This document shows, piece by piece, positions 12,450 to 24,181 of a stretch of DNA of 64,000 nucleotides. The notes beneath the pieces are model-generated. The model saw only the letters and a program-made list of their open reading frames with translations. It did not search any database and had not been told where the DNA came from. The DNA comes from Carnegiea gigantea. Its lineage: Eukaryota; Streptophyta; Magnoliopsida; Caryophyllales; Cactaceae. The position numbers and the translations under genes were made by a program. Numbering within the stretch: position 1 is the first letter of the stretch; each line of letters begins with the position of its first letter. Location: contig JAKOGI010000108.1 in the NCBI GenBank assembly GCA_029747015.1, positions 892,658-956,657 on the forward strand. Reading direction: 5' to 3'.

Positions 12450-13790
12450 AAATGATTCTCATAGTGCTAACAGAGAGTTGTAACTCATAAATTTCCAACG
12501 CACAATTCACAACCACTACATGGTGTGATTGAGGACAAACCGCGTGTGGATTCAATGAATCCAAAAGCCTAATCAAGAACATTAATTAACGATGAAAGAA
12601 CATCAAGGAAGTTGCTTAAAGTAATGAAGTTAGACAGTTAATGCATCAATAAATTACACAGAAGCCAATCACATACTTGTTTATGGTAAAATTTGGATTA
12701 TTTGACAAAACCAACTATTTGCATTGTTGTGTTTGCAATGGATAGTTTGTTATTGGTACATACATAAGTCAGCATATACATGAATCCTATTTGCAGCTAG
12801 GTAGTTTAGACGAGCAATAAAAGTACAATCGATGAATCAATTTTTGAGTTAGGTAGAAATACGAATTGACATTAAATGATAAAAATAATTTAGCAAGTAT
12901 AGGTAATCCAAAGTACTTGAAAATTGAAAAGCTTAAAGTGAATACATAAAAAATTTAAAAGCTGAACATTACTTAAAATGTTATTTCTAAAGCTATTTTA
13001 TTGAAGGGACACATTTAGGTTATTAATGTGATGATCATTTGGTCAAAATTTGATTACAATGAAGGTCATGAATGAATTTCCTTGGTCAAAAGTTATAAGT
13101 GTTTAATGTCGAAACATTAAAATTTTTGTTATTTTCAATTAATTGGATTCAAACGTTGTACTTGTAACTTGTGATAAGTCTCTGTTGGGGTGGTCGCATA
13201 ATTTTTCTAGGAGCAAAATGGCGTCCCATGTCCCTTATCCTGTGGCCCAATAAGACCTATTTGGCCCAGCACTGGGCCCATTTGAGAATGATTTTTAAAA
13301 AATCAGTAGTTTTGTTGGATTATTACTTATTACCAATTAGTTTGGAAATGAGACTCTACTTATATATGTGTGACATGTTTTTATTACTTTTGGGGACAGG
13401 ATTTTTTTTTTTTTAAAACAAAAAATCTTAGTAAGAAGCAAAGTGAAGGAGCCCAATGGAGCTTGGAGCGGGTGATACTTTATCTTTTTTGGCCTCTACT
13501 TAAGGTATTATAGTGGAATAAGGGGCATTGGATAATACAGAGACCCATGAAATTTGGATCCAAATTTATAATTTGAATTTTTAAAGATTTTGGCAATTCA
13601 ATTGACACTAAAACATATTCTTTCCAATTGTGAAAATAGTATGGGCAAAGTGATGGATCCCAAAAAAAAAAAAAAAAAAAAAACCTTCTTTATCACATCC
13701 CTAATAATAAATGGATCCTTTTGTATTTAAGCTATCACATCACAAATAAGGTGAAGAAAAAGCAACTAATCAAAATTATCTACTGCTTAA
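12450..13790. other. AT-rich intergenic sequence
   Basis: No feature recognised beyond an A-run at 13660-13683. Confidence 0.45.
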
Positions 13791-13791
13791 A

Positions 13792-13960
13792 TTTTTTTTT
13801 GGGGGGTCTTAGATCATCCATTTCACTGGAGTCGAGCTACTGTTAGCTTAATAAGAGGTACGCTTCTCCCATCAAAGTTTTTCTCCATTCATAAGACTCA
13901 AACATGAAACCTTACTTCAGGGAACAAGTGTGAAACCACTTGAACCAACATGTATTGGTT
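13792..13960 (-). mobile_element. tRNA-derived SINE, copy 1
   Basis: On the minus strand a box-A-like GGTTCAAGTGG (13947-13937) is followed by a box-B-like GTTTGAGTCT near 13900. Then comes a body reading GAATGGAGAAAAACTTTGATGG, and finally CCCCCC plus an A-run (plus-strand T-run at 13792). This is the layout of a Pol III-transcribed, A-tailed SINE. The copy at 23140-23306 shares the boxes and the body. No target duplication was confirmed. Confidence 0.65.
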
Positions 13961-14148
13961 ACTGTCTAAGATATGTGAGAGAAGAAACAAGTCTCTGTTA
14001 AAACTTAATATCCATCATGCCAATAACATAAGTTAACGTAGGATTACTGAAATCTAATGTCATGGAATTCATCACGGTGAATCAAAATTTAATGTGCATG
14101 AAACGTAATACTAACTGATTACTAATTTAACAAATCATACCAAAAGTG

Positions 14149-14185
14149 TTTTTTTTTTTTTTTTGGGGGGGGGGGGGGGAGGGGG
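14149..14185. repeat. Homopolymer tract T16-G15-A-G5
   Basis: A T-run followed directly by a long G-run. It could form a G-quadruplex. Homopolymer lengths may be affected by sequencing error. Confidence 0.9.
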
Positions 14186-14189
14186 ATAG

Positions 14190-16440
14190 AAACCAAAAGT
14201 TCTATTTACTGCATCCTGGAGCTACTTGAACATACTCTCAATTCTCAAATCTTGCAAAACTCAAAATAAAAAAATAATTGGCACTTATATAGATATAGAT
14301 ATTCTTTTTGAGTGGGGAACAATGACTCCATTGTGCTCAGCGTAGCCCACCACTGTTAGGTCGGGTAGAGAATTGGTAGGAATTAGAAGAGTTTGGAGAG
14401 GATTTAAAAAGAACTAAAACGTTGCTAGAAAACTGAAAATGGTTTGAAAATTTTGGAAGAAATGAGAAGAAATTTAATGATTGGTTATGAAGTCGGAAAA
14501 ATGTCCCAAAAATGTATGTTAGTGTTTTGGTGACATTTCATGTAAAACACGGGTTGTCAATTTTCATTTTGTGCCTATGAGTCTTCCCCATCATACACAT
14601 CCAAGCCTTGATTACCTCACAATATAGGCTGGTCCCTTGTTCAACCAACCCAATATTGATTATATAATACGTGCTAATGAGTAATGGCCATTAAGGTGTT
14701 TGAAGGAAGTTGAAGGAATGTATCTTAGGTTTGCTTTAAGTTAGATTTTACGTGGTGAATCAACCTAAGCTTTCAAAACGGGTAGAACTAGACTAATTCT
14801 ATGCAAGTTGGCTGTTTGGATCAAATGAGCAAAATGTCCTGGACTTACACCATATATTTGAACTCGCCCTTGAAAAAGTAGACACCTTAGGGAGTCCAAC
14901 AAAGCAGAATTCACCTATAGGACGCCTTAAGATCACCACGAAACATGTTATCCAAAACCATATTTAGTTCTGGACTTGAAAAGAAGAAGATTTGGATTTA
15001 TGTGGTTTGTACTTGATTGCCTTGTTCTTCCCTAGCTTCAACAATACCTTGGGCATGATTTGGATTAAGGGAGCCCTATAAGGTACCTTGCCTGCATCAT
15101 TGAGGTTTCGAGCAAATTATTTGAGTGAGTTGGAGATTTAACAATCTTCATTAACAAATGCAAAAAAAACCATGACAAGTGATAAATCGTGTTGAATTTG
15201 GGATCAATCTGGCCTTAATATACACGCATTGCATATAAATATACCAGTGAGTTTTCATGCCAAAAAAACTGGCAATGGAGAAAGCAAAATGCTTAAGATT
15301 ACTAAGTCTATCAACTTCGGACAAATCTACTTCCACATTCTAATACGTGCCCCTATGAGGCATTGACAAGTCTAAACAAGTGACAGTTGATTCTATGGGA
15401 ACGATGACGTGTGAAAGACATGATGCCATGTTAAAACTTAATTACGTAATGGGGCATCAATAGACCAGGCAACATGTATAGGTCAAATGTGGTTAATCAT
15501 GATCAATCGACAATTGGTGGATTGACTGATTAATTTACAATGCATGTTCAAGACCACTAATTTTATCAATATAATAGAAAAAGTTAGATTAAGGCCTACT
15601 GAGTTTTTGCACAATCATTTTTGAGTCTAAAATTAACAAAATGTCCTTTTTTTTTCTATTTTCTCATAATAATGATGATGATGATAATAATAATAGCAAT
15701 ATTATTAGTATTACCGTTGTGATTATTATTGTTGTAAAAAAATATGAAAATGTAATGTACATTTTAGTCATTTCAACATATGTAAATCTCTTTGTTCACC
15801 TGTTGGATCTCTAAATTATTTTCATTTTTGATAGGTTCCATAGATTGTTGTATAAAAGCTCAATGGGACATACATAAAATTTTCAATATAATATAACTCC
15901 TATTTTCAATTCCAGATGCTTACTCACTCACATGTGAGCTATTACAAAAGCCTCAACATGTGCATAAATTAACCATTTCAACTACCGCTTTAACATGGTG
16001 TTAGATTTTATATAACTGGTGCTCAATAAAGTTAGATGACAATTGGGTCATTGGTTTAGGTTCTCATTAGGATAGTTTTAGGTCGAGTCATACTTGAATG
16101 AATGAGGTTTGATTCAAATTAACTTCGGATCAATTCGCATTTCGACAAAGCCCATTTGTCGGAACTAATCAAATCTATACCATTCACTCCTTGAAAAAAG
16201 TCTCGTCCATCTTCAAGAGATAAGTGTGAATCAATCACACATGAGGATAGGAAATGGTCACGCGCGAAGATTATTATTGTTACTAGAAATGGTCAATGGG
16301 GAAGAGTTAATTGCTTCATTAGAAATGGTCAAGGGAGAATTCAAAATTTGAAGAGATCAGTAGTTGATAACGAACTCATCAAAGAGAGCAACAATTATTA
16401 AAAACCATATTATCATGTTTATTAAATTGAAAAATTATAT
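14190..16440. other. Intergenic sequence
   Basis: No gene recognised. It contains a short trinucleotide tract (ATG/ATA repeats) around 15667-15740. Confidence 0.45.
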
Positions 16441-16469
16441 AATTGAATTGTGAAAGGGTGTTAATACTT

Positions 16470-16970
16470 ATAAATTAGGTAAAATATCGTTTTATCTATA
16501 ATTTTCATAATGGCAAAATTAGACATGTTATATTTTTTCAATGAAAGGATTAATCTGATAGGATGTCATTGCCCATTGGCATATCAGTCGAATACTATTG
16601 TTTCACAATTGACAATTAATAATAACTATTGAAAATTTGATAATTTCATATCACAAAATGGTAAATGTACATTTTCAAGTATTTTGTCTTCACTTAAAAA
16701 TCAAAAAACTGACATGATTGTATAGTGGAAGTGTGCCATTGCTTAAAAATTGTGTAAAATGATCTTTTTATGTATCGTTTCCATAATCATAAAATTACAC
16801 TAACGACATATCTTCGTGGACAATATTTATTTGGTTAGGATATCATTTTGATTGCATTGATACAGTTTATAATTACTAAAACTTCACAATTGATAATTAA
16901 TTATATGTGTTGAAAATTTGGAAGTTTTAAATCTTATAATATGTTAATTTAGGTTAAGACAAGACAATTA
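16470..16970. repeat. Degenerate two-copy tandem repeat, period about 275 bp
   Basis: Blocks starting near 16481 and 16756 share, in order: GTAAAAT...TTTTAT, TTTTCATAAT or TTTCCATAAT with CAAAATTA, GGATGTCATT or GGATATCATT, TTTCACAATTGA or CTTCACAATTGA, and TTGAAAATTTG. They are strongly diverged. Confidence 0.55.
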
Positions 16971-17049
16971 AGAATTTTTTTATTGCAAGGCATATATCAC
17001 AATCCCTTTAGATTTTATAGTTTGTTATTTTGAATTAAGAAAAGATACT

Positions 17050-17347
17050 TACGAAGTGTTCTACCAGAAGAAATTTATCATTGACCAGCACGATATTCTT
17101 AGGGTTCTGATACCAGCTGACGCTTCACTGGAGGCAATTCGAGATCTTACTGCTGCAAGATTCACCACAATTTGCTGGCGTTGTAAAAACGTGTTTGTTT
17201 GTGAGCCCGCATGTTAACGAACTGAATGCATCCTTATTGAATAATATAAGCTATGAAATTGCTAACATTTGAAAAATGCAGGATTATTGCCTGGAAGCCA
17301 CCAGCCCCATCGTATCAGCATACAAGATCAACATCGGACACATGTAA
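17050..17347 (+). pseudogene. Unrecognised exon-like fragment
   Basis: From 17050 a plus frame stays open for 55 codons to a stop at 17215-17217 and reads like protein (YEVFYQKKFIIDQHDILRV, then LIPADASLEAIRDL). At 17281 there is a good acceptor (T-rich sequence, then ATGCAG), followed by a second short open stretch ending at 17345-17347. Composition is more GC-rich than the neighbourhood. I do not recognise the family, and no clear donor links the two pieces. It may be a dispersed exon of a host gene or part of an element. A GTAAGTAT donor-like word on the opposite strand near 17050 keeps minus-strand coding possible. Confidence 0.35.
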
Positions 17348-17971
17348 GGCAAAGACAAAATGATGACTAATTGCATTATTATTTTGGTTGTTAAGGTAGG
17401 GTGCTTGAAACGGTTTAATTATGTATTTTTAATGTTATCCACTGTTTTCAGAGGGAAAAAAAGGTGCTTCGTTATAAAACATGTACTATTGGCTTATCAT
17501 AAAAATTTCACTTTGTTGACTTTTTTCTCTTTTGAAAATGAGTTTAAAGAATTTAAAAGAATAATACAATATAATTATAATATATATTAAGTAAAAAGGA
17601 AGAGATCGAATATAAGGCATAATAGATCTAGAGTTTCAATTGTAATTTATAGGTTAAAATCTCAATGACAAATTGATATTGTTCGTTCTACCTTAACTTG
17701 ATCATTATGTCAATATGACATCACCAAATTTGGGCATATGCCATAATTGCTGCCCACCAATTCACTATTTGTTGACCATAATATATTGATGCAAAAATAG
17801 CTTTTGATGAACTTTTGTTTAAAAACAAGTGGATCATATTTATTCATTTTTTGGGTTATATGTGATATTGACAACAAATGTTAACTCATTTCCTCGGTGC
17901 TCAACTGATCATCAACTAACTCAAAATTGAATATGAGAGTCACGCACCTCTATCTGTCACCTCACAACCTC

Positions 17972-17972
<1 letters not shown>

Positions 17973-18022
<50 letters not shown>
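17973..18022. repeat. Poly(A) tract
   Basis: About 50 A residues with single interruptions. It could be the tail of a retroposed sequence on the plus strand, but no body was identified upstream. Confidence 0.85.
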
Positions 18023-18023
<1 letters not shown>

Positions 18024-18229
18024 TATATTACAAAAAAAACATAGTCGATCTGCCTTGGTGCTCTGTAAGCCTACTGCCTGAGATCCACACTTTCCGGGAG
18101 CAGCACTCAATGGTTGGTTTCTGCAGATGTATTGTATTTTATGAGGAGTACAATAGTATATGCAAGGGTCTTTGCATCGTCACATTAAATTGAAGGGGAA
18201 AAACCCAAGAAAGATCATATCAGAACTTT

Positions 18230-18293
18230 AAGGTTTTGACATCTAATAAACAAAATAAATTAAGGTTTTGACATCTAATAAACAGAATAAATC
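18230..18293. repeat. Two-copy 32-bp tandem repeat
   Basis: AAGGTTTTGACATCTAATAA starts at 18230 and again at 18262, just outside the left end of the CACTA element. Confidence 0.85.
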
Positions 18294-18624
18294 AAATAAT
18301 TCAATCCTGCAACATTCGCAATATAATCATTACCCTTTATGTTTGTTTTGAAAAAAATCGATTTCCCTAAATCTTTAAAAATGTTCTTCATTTTTGTAAA
18401 TTACTACAACAGACTGGTCCATTTGAGACCGAAAATTCGGTCTCTAAAATAGAAAACTCGGTCTCTATTTAATTTTAGAGACCGAACAGAGACCGAAAAG
18501 TGTTGGTCTCCAAAAGCTTGGTAGCAATTTAAATTTGGAGATTAAATTGCACACATCGGTCTCTACCTAAGACCGAATTTTGAGACTAAACTGCCATGGT
18601 CTTCATTGGAGTCTGGGGCAGATT

Positions 18625-18890
18625 GGTCTCTATGGGAGACCAAATTTGGTCTCCATTAGAGACCAAATATTTTGGTATCTGATTGACACCAAAACTACCC
18701 GGTCTCTATTTGAGACCAACATTGCCCAGTCTCCATTTGAGACCAACATTGCCCGGTCTCCATTTGCGATCAAAATCGACCAGTCTCTATTTGAGACCAA
18801 TATGGCACGGTCTCCATTTGAGACCAAAATGGGCCGGTCTCTATTAGAGACCGGTTTGTTTTTTTTTGGGGGGGGTCTCGACTAGAGACC
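18625..18890. repeat. CACTA left subterminal array of 17-bp palindromes with 27-bp phasing
   Basis: Units of the form GGTCTC-N5-GAGACC start at 18625, 18648, 18674, 18701, 18728, 18755, 18782, 18809 and 18836, with an extra one at 18874-18890. From 18674 to 18836 the spacing is exactly 27 bp (seven units). The 5-nt centre is usually TATTT or CATTT. Two units (18674, 18755) have mutated arms. In known CACTA elements subterminal repeats bind the TNPA-type protein. These are likely the equivalent sites, though that role is inferred. Confidence 0.85.
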
Positions 18891-19317
18891 GGGGCCTCTT
18901 TTTTGCTAAGTTGGAGACTGCTACTTCAGTTTCGGTTAAGTTCAGTCTCTAACCTGCATATATTTTTTGCAATAATTCTACTCATGTGAACATACCACCT
19001 ACAGTTTACATATCATGCTATTTACATATCCGGGCCACATTTGCCCCTAACTACAATACCTCGAAGTACGTGCCACACATTTGGCATCACAAATCCCAAA
19101 TTATACCAAAATTTTTGCAATTTCGTATTCCAAAAATACAACAACTACGTACAACAGTTCCGTGTCCAACAATTTCCACAACATCGCCCAAAATGGTTAT
19201 CCAGCATACATGAAGTCTCGAGGTCAATGTTCCACGTTCAAGTGTTCAAGTAATTACAATTATGCATCCAACTAAGCTAAGGGGTACAACCATACATACC
19301 TAAATCTATGAGGATGC

Positions 19318-19717
19318 CTAAGAGTTGTCTGTATAGGTGGGGTGGCCAAGGAGCTTCGAGAAGCTATCAAACCGAGCATTAAGCTCCAACAGTCCAATTC
19401 TTTGCTCATCCAGCTGCTTCCTCGAAGCTTCCCACTCCTCCCTAGTACTCCTCAACTCCTCCTCTGTCGAATGCAGTTGAGCTTGGGTCGTATGCAGCTC
19501 ATTCTCGTCATTTGGAATTGATCCTAGAGTTGGGTAACTATCGGGGAGGAAAATGCTGACGAAGTGCTGCAGCTACTACGCCTAGACGTGGTCGGTCCCT
19601 CAAACATGGCAAGACACTCTCTTCCAAGTCCGTATAGAGTGCCCTGTTCACTCCAACCACCAGAAGCCTTAAAGAACAGGTGATCATCTGCTACTGAACC
19701 AACTTGCACATAAGTCC
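19318..19717 (-). pseudogene. TNP1-like (Ptta/En/Spm, Transposase_24) gene, last exon
   Basis: The minus frame enters at an acceptor (GCAG, then GGAC) at 19717 and runs through GTLYGLGRECLAMFEG, a G-x-[LIV]-YG-[LT]-G motif typical of the C-terminal part of plant Transposase_24 proteins. It then passes a Ser/Thr-rich stretch and a strong heptad region (TQAQLHSTEEELRSTREEW), ending KLLGHPTYTDNS with a stop at 19318-19320. The C-terminal coiled coil is characteristic of the family and probably mediates multimerisation on the subterminal sites. A frame change is needed near 19540 to join the two halves. Upstream exons are at 21385-21675 and 24389-24719. Confidence 0.65.
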
Positions 19718-19779
19718 CTGCTTTCACTTACTCATATTTTTCCTGCATCATCGGAATGAATAGAAAAAGTCAAAAAAGA

Positions 19780-21240
19780 AGCTTGTGTACAGATTTCGGT
19801 TATTGTTCAACCTGAAATTATGATATTTTATACCCTTTTATCGTCTAATATTTGCTCGGAATAAATTATTAAATTAGAATTTTATTATGTTTCCATTTAT
19901 TTTGTAGGGATTGGAAAATTTGGGAAAAAATGAATAAAATGCATTGAAATTTGGACCAAGAGAAGGGAAAAGAATGGAAAACAAAAAAAAAGAAACAGGC
20001 CCAGCAGAGCCGAGGCCCACACGCCTTCTCCTTCTCTTCCTCCATTCTTCCTGCGTCAGACGAAGTCCAGGCCCAAGCAGGCGTAGATGCGGCCCAGTCC
20101 TGGTTTTTTTTTCCCCCTTTGCCCTTCCTACAGCCCAATCCGTCCCTTACCCCTCTCATTTGGACTAGCCACGTGCCAGGCACGTGATTCCCAGCCCCAC
20201 CCCTTCCTCCCCTTCTTCTTCTTCGCACAAAACCTGCACACGAAACAGAGGAATTAGAACAAGGTGATGTCCCCTCTTCTTCCTCTCCATTTGTATTCTC
20301 TCTCTGACTTGTCCTCTCCTCTTCCTAGAACTCGAGCAATTAGAATAGAATCAGAACAGAGCCGTCCATGGCTCTTCTTCTTTCCCACCGAAACGGCCAT
20401 GGCAGGGCAACCATTCGCCTTCTTCTCCCTTCCCCCATAACTCGACTGTTTCATTTTCTCTCTCCTCCTTCATTATCCATCATCATCACCATCATAATCC
20501 CGTTAGTTTCAGAGGCGTTATGGAATTAATGGGGGCGGCTAAAAGGGCTTGAATAGAGGCTACAAGAGGAACCCGAGAGGGAGCTCGAGGGGGAGGGAAT
20601 TTTTTCTGATTTGTTTTCTTCGGATTTGGTTTTAGGAAAACGATTCAGTGTAATTTGATTCCGGATTGTTCAATTCGAGTTGAAATTTGCAGTTTGAGGG
20701 CTTCAATTTCTTGAGTTTTTGAATCTGTTTATCTTCAATTTGTTCCATTTGCTTTCATTTTAAGTTCTGTTTTAGTGCTGTTTTCGCAACTCTCAGACTA
20801 AGATTTTTGGGTTATAGAATCTGTACCTACTATGAGCAATTGTTGGCTCAATTAAGGGAAGAGTTGAGGATTGAATTCTGCGCTCTTGTGGTTTGCTCTA
20901 TTCTCATGGTTCTTCAATCTAGTTTCTCTGTTCTCAAGGATTGCGTAGTCTGCAACTTAATTGTGATTGGATTCGGAAAGTGTTGGTTGCTCTACACTTT
21001 ATCATTTGGGTTCTTCTCTTACTCGTTGGTGCTCTAATGCTAATTTCATATGGTATCACCTGTTAATTTACATTATAAGATTATAAATTAAGGGGCTGTC
21101 TAGCAAGTTTAATTTAGTTGAGTAGTAACTCAATTTCACAACCATTCCTGAGGATCGACACCCATTAGTATTACGGCAATAAACCGTATATTTGCGAAAA
21201 TCACAATAGTTGTCTAACTTTAAACTGAAGTATTACTACA
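19780..21240. mobile_element. LTR-like insertion in a TNP1 intron, boundaries unresolved
   Basis: This stretch separates two TNP1-like exons and has the layout of a long gypsy LTR. The left is AT-rich (ATTTATTTTGTAGGGATTGG), then comes a GGCCC-rich and CT-rich promoter/UTR-like block (20000-20500). The right end reads GAGGATCGACACCC, a phrase common near the 3' end of Athila/Tat-type LTRs. It resembles the 56647-58450 LTR in organisation but not closely in sequence. No primer-binding site or coding sequence adjoins it, so a solo LTR is most likely. I could not find a convincing target duplication. Confidence 0.4.
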
Positions 21241-21384
21241 GTGCTTACATAAAAACTCTGTGCATGAGCCGAAGGTCTTCTTCCGAATTGCTTCGTCTAT
21301 CATATACAAATATATCTCTCTACATTAGCAACATTGCAAAGTTAAAAACCACATATTCCAGTGATATAATTTATATTTTCATAC

Positions 21385-21675
21385 CAATCTCTCGGCCCAC
21401 ATTGTAGCTAATATTGACCCCTGGCTGTGCCCAATCTTAACCTTCGGCCCCTCTGTCTTGTTCTTCCTACTCCGCTCAGATCGCTTCTTGAATTCCTCAT
21501 CAGTTTCCCTCTTGTTCTTCAATGATGCACGAAAATCATCCGTTATCCAAGGAATGATCTTCTCCGGAGGATCCTTCCCAGCCTTTTTCACTATATCTTT
21601 CACCTTTATACGCACCTTTTATTGCCATTCTTTTCTGACTAGTGCCTCATGCTTGGGATCTCATGTGAATCGTTC
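21385..21675 (-). pseudogene. TNP1-like (Transposase_24) gene, middle exon
   Basis: The minus frame runs from an acceptor (GCACAG) at about 21676 to a donor, GTATGAAAAT, at 21384. It reads KEWQ-stop-KVRIKVKDIVKK, then IIPWITDDFRASLKNKRETD, then EFKKRSERSRKNKTEG, then HSQGSI. The W-x(6-10)-F ... F-x-K-x-S-x-[RKQ]-[NS]-[RK]-x-N order followed by a glycine/serine segment is the central Transposase_24 signature. Two in-frame stops near the 5' side of the exon (one in the segment before DPKHEA, one after KEWQ) show that it is dead. Confidence 0.7.
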
Positions 21676-22230
21676 CTGTGCGTAAAATTCCAAAGAATAG
21701 GAAAAAAAAATTAATTGCTTTGTATTAGTAGGTATACAAAAATGCGTGTACATAAGTGGTCATGTTAATTTGCAACAAAACTCATAATAAGTGGTCATGT
21801 TAAATATACTAAAGATAAAACACAAGGATTATCATGTAATATGTCAGTTCTAATGCCAATTACATGCATAGACCTTTCTGTAACAGATACACACAAAAAA
21901 AAAAAGAAAAATAAAAGAGAGATAAGACACTTATTGGCTAAAAGATTGCTTGGAAAACATATATATTTAATGTAATGTAAAGATAGGTGATTATAATTAA
22001 GAATAACTAAATAAACAAATCATTCTCACCTCTAATAAGAACTCTATAGCTACTAGCAGCCCTCATTAAACCCCCTTTCGTTTAATTTCCAGAACTTTTA
22101 TTTATCCCTCAAATCAACATTCACCTTCTGCCCTTCTCTTTCATCTCTTAGCGTCCTCATTCATTGATTCTCTAGTTATTTTCATGTCTTCAATTACCAC
22201 TTAAATTAGTACAAAAGCCATTCTCCAGTT

Positions 22231-22432
22231 ATTCTTCTGGAAAGAAACGGATAGAGTTCCGTCTAAAAATGGACCATATCCCAGGCTTTAAGCCATACAT
22301 TACTTCCCAACAATAAATACAGCTACGAAAGACATTCACATGCTCAACGGGCCATACATCCTGAGTACACCAAATATACATCTCAACGGATCACACATTC
22401 GGATCATTGGGGTTTACATTCACACACCACCA
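22231..22432. repeat. Duplicated intron block, copy 1 (pairs with 24003-24181)
   Basis: Shares TCTGGAAAGAAA, ACCATATCCCAGGCTT, AGCCATACATTACTT and TATACATCTCAACGGATCAC with 24003-24181 in the same order. Both copies lie in the large TNP1-like intron, close to TA-rich microsatellites. Confidence 0.8.
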
Positions 22433-22562
22433 AGTGTACATCAAGCTTTGATGATATAATGATATAATACCCTAAAGTGTAGACTTAGGTACATGCATAG
22501 TTAAAGGTGTAAGCAAGTCCTAACCTGCTAATAATAGCGTCATGGATGGTGATGATGAGATT

Positions 22563-22570
22563 CATATATA

Positions 22571-22622
<52 letters not shown>

Positions 22623-22643
22623 CACACATATTCACACATACAT

Positions 22644-22700
<57 letters not shown>

Positions 22701-22712
22701 TTATATATACAT
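22563..22712. repeat. (CATA)n and (TA)n microsatellite
   Basis: Mixed TACA/TA repeat tract in the TNP1-like intron. Confidence 0.9.
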
Positions 22713-23139
22713 ACACACACTAGTAAATTTGCGTGCATGTTGCATGCGGTTAACCACCTGGGTTACCATTATAGGTGGCAATTGAGACAGAAGTATATGT
22801 GGGTCTTTGATATGTCATTGTGCTAACAAATGTTTAGGTGAGGATATGTTGGCTTTGATATAATATTTTAGAATAGTTTGGATATTGTGATCAAAAGAGT
22901 GCAATTAACATTCATTTATTTACTTAAATAACACAACAAATATTAGATCACATTACGCTTGTGTGAACAACCAACCTTTTTGGCATTATTGATTGTTGAA
23001 TTACTTCGGATCAACACAATTAGTTTTTCTTTTCCCTTGTACCCCTTCCCATAAAAAAGAAAAAAAAGCGACACATTTTAATTAGAACAAATTACATACT
23101 ATTATGTGTTAATAAACAACCTTAAAAATAGTATGACTG

Positions 23140-23306
23140 TTTTTTTTTTTTTTTTAATTAAGGTTTTGGGGCCACTATTATATAGTTGAGCAATTATTGG
23201 CCCATAAGACGGTACAATCCTCCCAACACAAATTTTCTCCATCTACAAGACTCAAATTCAAACATTTTTTAATAGAAACAATTGTCAAACTACTTGCACC
23301 AATATA
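23140..23306 (-). mobile_element. tRNA-derived SINE, copy 2
   Basis: Minus-strand order: GGTGCAAGTAGTTTGACAAT (box A region), TTGAATTTGAGTCTTG (box B region), GATGGAGAAAATTTGTGTTG, a GGCCCC-containing 3' part, then an A-run (plus-strand T16 at 23140). It matches the 13792-13960 copy over the tRNA-related half. It lies within the CACTA element, in the TNP1-like intron. Confidence 0.6.
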
Positions 23307-23712
23307 TATTTGGAAAAAAAATATATATATATATGTATATATATGCATATGATATCCACAAATAAGTAAACCTTTCATCCATAATTAAGCATAATTTTCT
23401 TTGATAGCAACATCTTGTTCTTCTCTTTTCTCATCATTCTAAATTCATTTCATCCAATTGGTCCCAAATGGATAACCACACTTCAACTTCTGTATAATTT
23501 GTTTCTGTTAAAGATTAAGTTCCATCTATCATAAATTGTACGTTTTGGAAAAGTAAATCAAATATCCCACCAAAGAAAACCAGCCCACGGAAAAACATCC
23601 TAATCCTAATACAAACCCAAACCGACTGCTATTCAAGATGAACAGTCTATGAACTGCATTGAATAGTAGATGAATAGTAGAGGGAGATATTAGCTGTTAA
23701 AGGTTTAAGATA

Positions 23713-23846
23713 TACATATATATATATATATATATAATATTATATATATTATATATATATATATATATATAATATATATATATCTGTCTCTCTCTCTGTG
23801 TGTGGGGGGATTGTTTATGTGTGTGTGTATCTATATATATATATAC

Positions 23847-23929
<83 letters not shown>

Positions 23930-23950
23930 GGGGGGATCTATGTGTGTATG

Positions 23951-23994
<44 letters not shown>

Positions 23995-24000
23995 CATATA
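23713..24000. repeat. Compound (TA)n/(GT)n microsatellite
   Basis: Alternating TA and GT tracts with short unique interruptions. It borders the second copy of the duplicated intron block. Confidence 0.9.
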
Positions 24001-24002
24001 TT

Positions 24003-24181
24003 TCTGGAAAGAAATGGGCAAAGTTTCGCCTAAAAATTGACCATATCCCAGGCTTAAAGCCATACATTACTTTCCTGCAATACAGAAAAGTACAAAACAC
24101 ATTCGCACGCTCCACACGCCCGGAGTACACCAAGTATACATCTCAACGGATCACACATCTGGAGCATTGGGGTTTGCATCC
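24003..24181. repeat. Duplicated intron block, copy 2 (pairs with 22231-22432)
   Basis: See copy 1. The two copies are 1.77 kb apart and clearly diverged, so the duplication is old. Confidence 0.8.

Noticed and set aside
17973..18193. Lysine-rich frame of 88 codons
   Set aside because: Starts in a poly(A) tract; the lysines are translated A-runs.
19780..21240. Host gene with 5' UTR and a short protein (for example 20807-21037)
   Set aside because: The block has LTR-like organisation, lies in an intron of a broken transposon gene, and its frames lack any known domain.
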